Source of the DNA: Pseudomonadota bacterium
GTDB taxonomy: Bacteria > Pseudomonadota > Alphaproteobacteria > Kiloniellales > J153
Direction: 5' to 3'
DNA: 8,652 nt
Assembly: GCA_022572105.1 (NCBI GenBank)
Contig: JACZWN010000151.1
Span: 1-8,652, forward strand
Position 1 is the first letter of the stretch; the number at the start of each line of letters is the position of its first letter. Shown piece by piece: positions 1 to 6,549 of this stretch. The position numbers and the translations under genes are program-made. The notes under the pieces are model-generated. The model was given only the letters and a program-made list of their open reading frames with translations, was not told the origin of the DNA and did not search any database.

Positions 1-2001
1 CTCGGCCGAATCCTCGCGGGTTTCCTCGGCGCTCTCGGCGGCCTGCTCCTCGGCCTCCTCCTCGGCTTCCTCGACCGACGCCTCGACGGCTTCGGTTTCG
101 GCCTGCTCCTCGGTCTTCTTGCGCCGGCGCCGGCCGCGCGACCGCTTGCGGTCGGCCGTCTCGCCTTCGATCTTTTCGGCGCGCGCAGCCGCCGCTCTGA
201 CCGGCGCCGCCTGACCCAGGCGCTCGAACACGTAGGCCGGCGGAATCAGGGTATCGTCGGTCTGGACATTGATCCGGAAGCCGTAGCGCTGCTCGATTTC
301 CACGATCCGGTTGCGCATCGGGTTGAGCAGGTGCAGCGCCGCCCGGGGCGGCGCGGAGACGGTCAGCTCGCCGCCGCCGCGCTCGATGCCCTCTTCCTCC
401 AGTGCGCGCAGGATGTGAAGCGCGACCGATTCGGTCGTGCGCACGAAGCCGCTGGCGTTGCAGTTGGGGCAGACCGTGGTCGAGCTCTCGAACAGGCTGG
501 GGCGCAGGCGCTGGCGCGACATCTCGAGCAGGCCGAAGGGACTGATCCGGCCCAGCTGGATGCGCGCCCGGTCGAGGCGCATCGCCTCCTTAAGCTTGCG
601 TTCGACGCTGCGGTTGTGCCGCGATTCCTCCATGTCGATGAAGTCGATCACGAGCAGCCCGGCGAGATCCCTGAGCCGCAGCTGCCTGGCGATCTCCTCG
701 GCCGCCTCCAGGTTGGTCTTGTAGGCCGTCTCCTCGATGTGCCGCTCGCGCGTGGCCTTGCCCGAGTTGACGTCGATGGCGACCAGCGCCTCGGTCATGT
801 TGATGACGATGTAGCCGCCCGACTTGAGCTGCACCGTCGCGTTGTGCATGGCATCGATTTGGCCTTCCACCTGATGGCGGTAGAACAGCGGCACCGTCGG
901 GTCCTTGTAGGCCTTGACCTTCCTGGCGTGGCTCGGCATGAGCGACTTTATGAACGATTTGGCGTGCGTGTAGCCCTCCTCGCCGTCGATCAGAATCTCG
1001 TCCATGTCGCTCTGGTAAAGGTCGCGCATCGCCCGCTTGATGAGGTTGGCTTCCTCGTGAATCAGGTTTGGCGCGGTGGAGGCCAGCGTGGAATCGCGAA
1101 TCTCGCCCCAGAGCCTGAGCAGGTACTCGTAATCGCGGCGGATCTCGGCCTTGGTGCGCTCGCTCCCGGCGGTGCGCACGATGACCGCCACGCCTTCGGG
1201 TATATCCAGGCTCTCGACGATCCGCTTCAAGCGCCTGCGGTCGGAGGGATTGCTGATCTTGCGGCTGATGCCTCCGCCCTTGCCCGTGTTCGGCATGAGC
1301 ACGCAGTAGCGGCCGGCGAGCGACAGGTAGCTGGTGAGCGCGGCGCCCTTGTTGCCGCGTTCCTCCTTGGTCACCTGGACCAGGATCACCTGGCGGCGCT
1401 TGATGACCTCCTGAATCTTGTACTTGCGCAGCAAGCGGGCGCGCCGGCGGGCGGCGTCGTCGACCTCGTCGCCGCCGACCGTGTCGACCCCGGTTTCGCC
1501 CGGGATCTCTTCGACCGCGCCGTTGCCCGGCTCCGCCCGGGCTTGATCGTCCCCGGCCTCTTCGGCGTCGCCGTCTTCGGCGCCCCCGTCTTCGGCGCTC
1601 CCGTCTTCGGCGCCTTCGGTCTCGGCCGAGCGTTCGGGCTCCGGTCCGTCGCCTTCGTCCTCGCCTTCCTCCGTATCCGCATCGCCCAGGTCGTTCTCGG
1701 TCGCCTCGCCCCTGAGTCTCGCTTCCTCGGCGATCAGGGCCTTCCGGTCGGCGATCGGGATGCGGTAATAGTCCGGATGGATTTCGCTGAACGGCAGGAA
1801 CCCGTGACGGTTGCCGCCGTATTCCACGAACGCGGCTTGAAGCGAGGGTTCGACCCGCGTGATCTTGGCGAGGTAGATGTTACCCTTAAGCTGTTTCTTC
1901 GAGGCGCTTTCGTAGTCGAATTGTTCGAGACGGTTTCCGCTTAGCACAACCACCCGCGTCTCTTCCGGGTGGCTGGCATCGATCAGCATACGCTTTGCCA
2001 T
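1..2001 (-). CDS. rne: Ribonuclease E, N-terminal 667 residues (3' end outside window)
   Basis: RNase E is the endoribonuclease that initiates mRNA decay, processes rRNA and tRNA precursors and scaffolds the degradosome at the inner membrane. The reverse frame from the ATG at 2001-1999 stays open to the left edge. It begins MAKRMLIDA and has the RNase E/G landmarks in order. The S1 domain is split: HGFLPF lies before residue 87, and the frame resumes at KIQEV near residue 195, then KEERGNKGAAL. The catalytic Mg-binding aspartates are D410 (AIDVNSG) and D453 (VIDFIDM), 43 residues apart as in E. coli D303/D346. The Zn-link CPNC is at 511-514. An arginine-rich RNA-binding block lies at about 618-629, followed by a Glu/Ala-rich tail. 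The start is supported by GGAG at 2012-2015, 10 nt upstream. The roughly 100-residue insertion in S1 is strongly acidic and partly repetitive; S1 insertions are known in alphaproteobacterial RNase E. The gene is divergent from amiC. The identity is secure. Confidence 0.96.
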   Translation of the reverse strand, partial: MAKRMLIDASHPEETRVVVLSGNRLEQFDYESASKKQLKGNIYLAKITRVEPSLQAAFVEYGGNRHGFLPFSEIHPDYYRIPIADRKALIAEEARLRGEATENDLGDADTEEGEDEGDGPEPERSAETEGAEDGSAEDGGAEDGDAEEAGDDQARAEPGNGAVEEIPGETGVDTVGGDEVDDAARRRARLLRKYKIQEVIKRRQVILVQVTKEERGNKGAALTSYLSLAGRYCVLMPNTGKGGGISRKISNPSDRRRLKRIVESLDIPEGVAVIVRTAGSERTKAEIRRDYEYLLRLWGEIRDSTLASTAPNLIHEEANLIKRAMRDLYQSDMDEILIDGEEGYTHAKSFIKSLMPSHARKVKAYKDPTVPLFYRHQVEGQIDAMHNATVQLKSGGYIVINMTEALVAIDVNSGKATRERHIEETAYKTNLEAAEEIARQLRLRDLAGLLVIDFIDMEESRHNRSVERKLKEAMRLDRARIQLGRISPFGLLEMSRQRLRPSLFESSTTVCPNCNASGFVRTTESVALHILRALEEEGIERGGGELTVSAPPRAALHLLNPMRNRIVEIEQRYGFRINVQTDDTLIPPAYVFERLGQAAPVRAAAARAEKIEGETADRKRSRGRRRRKKTEEQAETEAVEASVEEAEEEAEEQAAESAEETREDSAE
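1571..1615 (-). repeat. 15-bp in-frame tandem repeat in the acidic insertion of rne
   Basis: Three head-to-tail copies of CCGTCTTCGGCGCCC-like units (forward-strand reading) occupy 1571-1615 and differ only at the last one or two bases. In the rne frame they encode an AEDG-containing pentapeptide repeated at about residues 130-144, inside the S1-domain insertion. The period is a multiple of three, so changes in copy number would keep the frame. Confidence 0.8.
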
Positions 2002-2616
2002 TCGTACAAATCTCCAGGACGCGTCCGGCGACACCCGCGATTGCGGCGGGCTGCGGCGCGAAATTCTGTGTAACTGGTTCGATCATCGTCAGAGCGTTGG
2101 TTCGAGCCCGGATGTCGGCGCGGCCCGCGAGTACCGCGGACACCCGAGGGCCGGTCAGCGCGACTGCGCGCGGTCCGGCCGGGAAATGGGCGGCCGGGCA
2201 AACCCCGGTTCGGAGCCGGCCCCACCAAACATCGTCGAGCACCCCACGGGCGGTCCGACGCTTAAGCTAGCGCGCGCCCGCTTCTCGATATCGAGCAACC
2301 GGCGCGCCGCACGCCCGCGCCGCCGGGCAGGTCTGGGACCGCCACGGACCGGTGGGGGCGAATAACGCGGGCAGATTAACAGCATGGCGGGACGCGTACC
2401 AGATGCGATTCGTCGGCCGGGCCCACCATTCGGCCTGTCGCCGGCCGCGCTCCGATCGAACCCGTCCCGCCAAGATTTCCCTTGGTCGTGCCGGTTCGAT
2501 TTAAGTATATGTGGTGGCGAATCGAAATTGCGACACCAGATGTTCCTAGTGGTTCGATGCCCATGGAAAGTTCCCTTATCCTCGGCGGATTCGACCCACC
2601 AACCTTTATCCGGTCG
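2002..2616. other. Divergent rne-amiC intergenic region (615 bp), no supported gene
   Basis: No reading frame here resembles a known protein and none shows a convincing coding pattern. The left part should hold the rne leader, whose ribosome site is GGAG at 2012-2015 on the reverse strand. The right part, from about 2480, is visibly less GC-rich and probably contains the amiC promoter. A weak sigma-70-like pair, TTGGTC (2482-2487) and TATATG (2506-2511), is the best I can offer. The region has a perfect 12-bp palindrome, CTCGATATCGAG, at 2284-2295. It also has repeated GGTTCGAT octamers at 2076-2083, 2493-2500 and 2551-2558, an inverted copy at 2455-2462 and a variant GGTTCGAG at 2099-2106. 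These resemble the T-arm of tRNAs, but no complete tRNA can be folded around them by eye. Confidence 0.6.
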
Positions 2617-3825
2617 ATGTCTCGGATTCTCTTGAGCTTTCTCTGTTTATTGGTGGCCGCGCCCGCGGCCTTCGCCCAACCGACGGTGAGCGCGGTTCGC
2701 ATCGGCGCGCACCCGGACAAGACCCGCTTCGTCATGGAGATGTCGGAGCGGCCGCGCTACCGGGTGTTCACCTTGCCGGATCCGTTCCGCGTGGTGATCG
2801 ACCTGCCGGAGTTCCAGTGGGCGCCGGGCCAGGGGGCGCCGGGCCAGGTTGGGCCGGGCGTGCGCGGCGGATTGATCAGCGCCATGCGCTTCGGCCTGTT
2901 CGCTCCGGGCACCAGCCGCGTGGTGCTGGACGTGAGCGCGCCGGTGCGGGTCAAGCGCGTGTTCCTGATCACCCCAAAGGCGGGCTATCCGTACCGCTTC
3001 GTCGTCGATATGGTCCCGGTCAGCCGGGAGGACTTCTTCGCCGCCGCGCGCGGCGGGGCGGTCGTCTCCGATCCGCCGCTGGCGCCGACGCAAAGCGCGC
3101 TCGCCGCGCCGCCCAAACCGAAGGCCGACGAGCGCCCGACCATCGTCATCGACCCGGGTCACGGCGGCATCGATCCGGGGGCGCGCAGCATCACGGGCGT
3201 CGACGAAAAGACGATCGCGCTCATCTACGCGCGCGAGCTCAAGCGCCAGCTCGAGGCGAGCGGGCACTACCGGGTCCACCTCACGCGCGAGAAAGACATT
3301 TTCATCCGCCTGCGTGACCGCATCGCGATAGCCGAGCGCATGGAGGGCGAACTCTTGATCTCCCTACACGCGAACAACCACGATTCGCCCAAGATCCGGG
3401 GCGTTTCGATCTATTCGCTGTCGGAAAAGGCCTCCGACGCCGAGGCCGAGGCGCTCGCCGCCAAGGAAAACAAGGCCGACATCATCGCCGGCATCGACCT
3501 TTCCGATCAGACCGAGATGGTCAGCAAGATCCTCATCGATCTCGCCCAGCGCGAGACCATGAACCTGTCCAAGCAGTTCGCCAACACACTTGTCGGCGAG
3601 GTCGGAAAGGTGACCAAGCTGCTCGGCAACACGCACCGCTCGGCCGGGTTCGCGGTGCTCAAGTCGGCCACCGTGCCCTCGGTCCTGATCGAGATCGGCT
3701 ACCTTTCCAATCGGGCCGAGGAGCGGTTGTTGCGCTCCAGAAAGCACAGGACCCGCGTGACCGGGGCGATCCTCAAGGCGATCGAGGCTTATTTCGCCCG
3801 CCAGGACACCCTGAATCGGTCATAG
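2617..3825 (+). CDS. amiC: N-acetylmuramoyl-L-alanine amidase AmiC (AMIN + Amidase_3), periplasmic
   Basis: The enzyme hydrolyses the amide bond between N-acetylmuramic acid and the L-alanine of the stem peptide and helps daughter cells separate. The ATG at 2617 gives 402 residues. I chose it because the protein then opens with a clean signal peptide (MSRILLSF, hydrophobic core, AFA before Q21). In-frame ATGs at 2557 and 2563 and an upstream extension to 2482 would bury this signal. None of the starts has a good Shine-Dalgarno sequence. An AMIN domain at about 22-140 should direct septal or peptidoglycan localisation. A Pro/Ala linker leads to Amidase_3 at about 175-395. Expected zinc ligands are H182 (DPGHGG), E197 (DEKT) and H251 (SLHANN), and the catalytic glutamate is E359 (VLIEIGYLSN). 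All are present, so it should be active. An insert near residue 120-150 of the domain resembles the AmiC regulatory region (SDQTEMVSKIL), which in homologues is relieved by NlpD or EnvC-type activators. Next downstream is mrcA. Confidence 0.94.
   Translation: MSRILLSFLCLLVAAPAAFAQPTVSAVRIGAHPDKTRFVMEMSERPRYRVFTLPDPFRVVIDLPEFQWAPGQGAPGQVGPGVRGGLISAMRFGLFAPGTSRVVLDVSAPVRVKRVFLITPKAGYPYRFVVDMVPVSREDFFAAARGGAVVSDPPLAPTQSALAAPPKPKADERPTIVIDPGHGGIDPGARSITGVDEKTIALIYARELKRQLEASGHYRVHLTREKDIFIRLRDRIAIAERMEGELLISLHANNHDSPKIRGVSIYSLSEKASDAEAEALAAKENKADIIAGIDLSDQTEMVSKILIDLAQRETMNLSKQFANTLVGEVGKVTKLLGNTHRSAGFAVLKSATVPSVLIEIGYLSNRAEERLLRSRKHRTRVTGAILKAIEAYFARQDTLNRS
2821..2850 (+). repeat. 15-bp direct tandem repeat within amiC
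   Basis: Two adjacent copies of a 15-bp unit (GCGCCGGGCCAGG plus two variable bases) span 2821-2850. They encode APGQG followed by APGQV in the AMIN domain of AmiC, and a partly similar GPG follows. This looks like a recent in-frame slippage duplication in a surface loop. Confidence 0.75.
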
Positions 3826-3841
3826 GGGGAACCGGTCATAG
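3817..3841 (+). repeat. Direct repeat CGGTCATAG x2 over the amiC stop codon
   Basis: CGGTCATAG occurs at 3817-3825 and again at 3833-3841, a 16-bp period. The TAG of the first copy is the amiC stop codon. The second copy lies just outside the gene. Confidence 0.75.
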
Positions 3842-3888
3842 AGGCGCCACATTCTTGCGCTACCCGTTGCCGAACGCGCGGCGGTTTT

Positions 3889-3906
3889 GGTTACCCATAG
3901 GTAACC
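3889..3906. promoter_or_regulatory. Perfect inverted repeat GGTTACC-N4-GGTAACC (possible operator or hairpin)
   Basis: GGTTACC at 3889-3895 and GGTAACC at 3900-3906 are exact reverse complements separated by CATA. An outer 8-bp inverted repeat, GGCGCCAC at 3843-3850 and GTGGCGCC at 3921-3928, encloses it. No run of T follows, so a classic intrinsic terminator is unlikely. The symmetric 18-bp site fits a dimeric repressor operator, or the loop of a larger RNA structure upstream of mrcA. I cannot name a regulator. Confidence 0.4.
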
Positions 3907-3965
3907 CTTGCGGGGCTATGGTGGCGCCGGGCGGCGGCTGGCATGCGGCTTCGGGTGCCCGCCGC

Positions 3966-3987
3966 TTCAAATGCCCGCCGCTTTGAA
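3966..3987 (+). promoter_or_regulatory. Small inverted repeat TTCAAA/TTTGAA abutting the mrcA ribosome-binding site
   Basis: TTCAAA (3966-3971) and TTTGAA (3982-3987) can pair across a 10-nt loop and end two bases before GGAGG at 3989. The same stretch carries a 16-bp-period direct repeat, TGCCCGCCGCTT at 3956-3967 and 3972-3983, and the hairpin spans its second copy. In mRNA it could modulate ribosome access to mrcA, but the six-pair AU-rich stem is weak. Confidence 0.3.
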
Positions 3988-3988
3988 C

Positions 3989-4001
3989 GGAGGCCAAACT
4001 G
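3989..4001 (+). promoter_or_regulatory. Shine-Dalgarno GGAGG and probable CTG start codon of mrcA
   Basis: GGAGG at 3989-3993 is followed after five bases (CCAAA) by CTG at 3999-4001, in frame with mrcA. This is the only strong ribosome site before the gene. The first ATG, at 4026, lies 32 nt beyond the site and has no comparable sequence of its own. Starting at CTG adds nine residues including an arginine at position 2, which suits the positive-inside rule for the membrane anchor that follows. Confidence 0.6.
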
Positions 4002-6470
4002 AGGTTCCTCGCAGGCTTTGTCGGCATGCTTCTGTTTCTCGCGCTGCTGGGCGGCGCGGGCGTGCTGTTCATATTCTATCACTATGGGCGGGACTTGCCG
4101 GACTACAGGCAGCTCGCCGACTACGAACCGCCGACCGTCACCCGCCTGCATGCCGGCGACGGTCGGCTGCTGGTCGAATACGCCACCGAGAAGCGCGTCT
4201 ACGTGCCGGTCCAGGCGATCCCGCGGCGCGTGGTCAACGCCTTCCTGTCGGCCGAGGACAAGAACTTCTACAGCCACCCGGGCGTGGACTTCATCTCGGT
4301 TGCCCGCGCGATCGTGACCAACATAGTCAATCTGGGCCGGGACCGGCGGCCGGTCGGCGCCTCGACGATTACCCAGCAGGTCGCCAAGAACTTCCTGCTG
4401 ACCAACGAGGTGTCCATGACCCGCAAGGTCAAGGAAGCCATCCTCGCCTTCCGCATCGAGCGCGCCTTCGACAAGGACCGGATCCTGGATCTCTACCTGA
4501 ACGAGATTTACCTGGGCTTCGGCTCCTATGGCGTGGCGGCCGCCGCGCTCAATTATTTCAACAAGTCGCTCGACGAGTTGAGCGTCGCCGAGGCGGCCTA
4601 CATCGCGGCGCTGCCCAAGGCGCCGAACAACTATCATCCGATCAGGCGCCCCGAGGCCGCGCTGGCCCGGCGTAACTGGGTGATCGGGCGCATGCTCGAT
4701 GACGGGCGCATCAGCTTCGCCGAGGCCGAGGAGGCTTGGGCCCAGCCGTTGCGCGTGTACCGGGTGGACCCGACCGAGATCGTGCGGGCCGATTATTTCG
4801 TCGAGGAGGTCCGGCGCGAGCTGGCCCAGATCTATGGCGAGACCAGCCTCTACGAGGGCGGCCTGTCGGTGCGCACCACGCTCGATCCCAGGCTCCAGCG
4901 CATCGCCGAGCGGGTCCTGCGCGAGGGCTTGATCGCCTACGACCGGCGCCACGGCTGGCGCGGCCCGGTGGCCAAACGGGACCTCGAAGCCGGCGACTGG
5001 CGCGAGCTCCTGGCCGCGGTCGAGCCGCCCAAGGGGATCGATCCCTGGACGCTCGCGATGGTGCTCGGTCTCGATGCCGAGCGGGCCGAGATCGGCTTCG
5101 CCAGCGGCGCCACCGGGCACGTCCCGATGGCCGAGCTGACCTGGGCCCGGCCCTGGCTCGAAGGCCAGAAGGTGGGCGCCAAGCCGAAAAAGCCGGAGGC
5201 TGTGCTGCGGGTCGGCGACGTGGTCCTGGTCGAGCCGGTCGCGGCCGACGCCGCGGGCAAGGCCGACGGGGGGGGCAAGGCCTACGGGGAGGGCAAGGCC
5301 TACGGGGAGGGCAAGGCCTACGGGGAGGGCGCCTACGCCCTGCGCCAGATCCCGGGAATCAACGGCGGGCTGGTCGCGCTCGATCCCCATACCGGCCGGG
5401 TACTGGCCATGACCGGCGGCTTCTCTTACGACCAGAGCCAGTTCAACCGGGCCACTCAGGCGAAGCGCCAGCCCGGCTCCGCGTTCAAGCCCTTCGTCTA
5501 CCTGGCGGCGCTGGACAGCGGCTTCACGCCGGCCACCATCGTCCTCGACGCGCCCTTCGTGATCGACCAGGGCCCGGGCCAGGGCAAGTGGAAGCCGGCG
5601 AACTACTCGCGAAAGTTCTATGGCCCGGCGCCCATGCGCATCGGCCTCGAGAAATCGCGCAACCTCATGACCGTGCGCCTGGCCCAGACCATCGGCATGG
5701 AGAAGGTGGTCGATACCGCCCGGCGCTTCGGCATCGTCGACGACATGCCGCCGGTCCTGTCCATGGCGCTCGGCGCCGGCGAAACCACGTTGCTCAGGCT
5801 GACCAGCGCCTACGCCATGCTGGTCAACGGCGGCCGGCGCATCGACCCGACGCTGATCGACCGCATCCAGGACCGTCACGGCCTGACCATCTTCCGCCAC
5901 GATATGCGCGGCTGCGAGGGCTGCCAGGGCGCGGCCTGGGCCAACCAGGAGCCGCCGGAGCTGCCCGACGAACGGGAACGGATCGCCGATCCGGCGAGCG
6001 CCTATCAGGTGGTCTCCATGCTCCAGGGCGTGATCCAGCGCGGCACCGGGCGGCGCGTCCGGGCGGTCGGCAAGCCGCTCGCCGGCAAGACCGGCACCAC
6101 CAACGACAGCGTGGACACCTGGTTCATGGGCTTTTCGCCGGACCTCGCGGTCGGCGTCTTCGTCGGCTTCGACGAGCCGCGCCCCTTGGGGCGCAGGGAG
6201 ACCGGCTCTTCGGTCTCGGCGCCGGTGTTCCGCGATTTCATGGCGGCCGCGCTCGACGGCCAGCCGGCGATCCCGTTCCGCATCCCGCCCGGCATCCGCC
6301 TGGTCCGGATCAACCTGGAGACCGGCCGGTTGGCGCGCGCCGGCGACAAGCGGGTGATCCTCGAGGCGTTCAAGCCGGGGACCGTGCCGAGCGGCGACCA
6401 GGCGGTGATCGACGGCGGCTACAATCCCATGACCGGCACGGCGACCGGCGGTACGAGCGGGCTGTACTGA
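3999..6470 (+). CDS. mrcA: Penicillin-binding protein 1A (GT51 transglycosylase + transpeptidase)
   Basis: This is a class A PBP that polymerises lipid II into glycan strands and crosslinks them on the periplasmic face of the inner membrane. It is 823 residues from CTG 3999, or 814 from ATG 4026; residue numbers here count from the ATG. A single N-terminal membrane anchor (about 1-18) precedes YGRDLPDY. The GT51 domain has EDKNFYSHPG with catalytic E77, GASTITQQ at 111-118, RKVKEA, LYLNEIYLG with second glutamate E160, and AAYIAALPKAPN. An OB-like linker at about 310-440 contains an 18-bp in-frame tandem repeat. The transpeptidase has SAFK (nucleophile S485, K488), SRN at 544-546 and KTGT from 688, so both activities should be intact. 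A CEGC pair lies at 630-633. The tail is Gly/Thr-rich. The gene lies 173 bp after amiC and 79 bp before prfB, on the same strand. The start codon is the main doubt. Confidence 0.95.
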   Translation: MRFLAGFVGMLLFLALLGGAGVLFIFYHYGRDLPDYRQLADYEPPTVTRLHAGDGRLLVEYATEKRVYVPVQAIPRRVVNAFLSAEDKNFYSHPGVDFISVARAIVTNIVNLGRDRRPVGASTITQQVAKNFLLTNEVSMTRKVKEAILAFRIERAFDKDRILDLYLNEIYLGFGSYGVAAAALNYFNKSLDELSVAEAAYIAALPKAPNNYHPIRRPEAALARRNWVIGRMLDDGRISFAEAEEAWAQPLRVYRVDPTEIVRADYFVEEVRRELAQIYGETSLYEGGLSVRTTLDPRLQRIAERVLREGLIAYDRRHGWRGPVAKRDLEAGDWRELLAAVEPPKGIDPWTLAMVLGLDAERAEIGFASGATGHVPMAELTWARPWLEGQKVGAKPKKPEAVLRVGDVVLVEPVAADAAGKADGGGKAYGEGKAYGEGKAYGEGAYALRQIPGINGGLVALDPHTGRVLAMTGGFSYDQSQFNRATQAKRQPGSAFKPFVYLAALDSGFTPATIVLDAPFVIDQGPGQGKWKPANYSRKFYGPAPMRIGLEKSRNLMTVRLAQTIGMEKVVDTARRFGIVDDMPPVLSMALGAGETTLLRLTSAYAMLVNGGRRIDPTLIDRIQDRHGLTIFRHDMRGCEGCQGAAWANQEPPELPDERERIADPASAYQVVSMLQGVIQRGTGRRVRAVGKPLAGKTGTTNDSVDTWFMGFSPDLAVGVFVGFDEPRPLGRRETGSSVSAPVFRDFMAAALDGQPAIPFRIPPGIRLVRINLETGRLARAGDKRVILEAFKPGTVPSGDQAVIDGGYNPMTGTATGGTSGLY
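5256..5327 (+). repeat. 18-bp tandem repeat (four copies) inside mrcA
   Basis: Four adjacent 18-bp units occupy 5256-5273, 5274-5291, 5292-5309 and 5310-5327. The last three are identical (GGCAAGGCCTACGGGGAG) and the first is diverged (GADGG-type). They encode GKADGG then three copies of GKAYGE at residues 411-434 (ATG numbering), in the OB-like linker between the transglycosylase and transpeptidase domains. Sequence identity at silent positions indicates recent expansion. The period is a multiple of three, so length variants would remain functional in frame. Confidence 0.9.
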
Positions 6471-6537
6471 TACCGCCGAATTCCCTAAATATGTCCTCGA
6501 TGATCGATGCTCCGCCTTTTATCGCGGGGGGACCATT

Positions 6538-6544
6538 GGAGGAG
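6538..6544 (+). promoter_or_regulatory. Shine-Dalgarno of prfB
   Basis: GGAGGAG ends five bases before the ATG at 6550. It fixes the true prfB start upstream of the in-frame TGA, which matters because the main long frame has no start until 6713. Confidence 0.85.
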
Positions 6545-6549
6545 ATCCC

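Noticed and set aside
331..1944. A 537-codon open frame on the forward strand opposite rne
   Set aside because: It is codon-for-codon antisense to RNase E, whose motifs are unmistakable. Long antisense frames are expected in GC-rich genes, and the translation resembles no family.
2482..2511. Sigma-70-like promoter TTGGTC with TATATG before amiC
   Set aside because: Only about three and four of six positions match consensus with an 18-base spacer. It is too weak to list as a separate feature.
2490..2610. tRNA-like T-arm sequences (GGTTCGATGCCC, GGTGGGTCGAATCCGCC on the reverse strand)
   Set aside because: No matching acceptor, D and anticodon arms could be placed at tRNA spacing on either strand.
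2482..2616. Upstream extension of amiC to 2482
   Set aside because: It would place 45 residues before a clean signal peptide, has no homology-like sequence and has no ribosome site.
3891..5900. A 669-codon open frame on the reverse strand opposite mrcA
   Set aside because: It is a shadow of PBP1A. Its apparent LPVGLA repeat is only the reverse complement of the mrcA tandem repeat.
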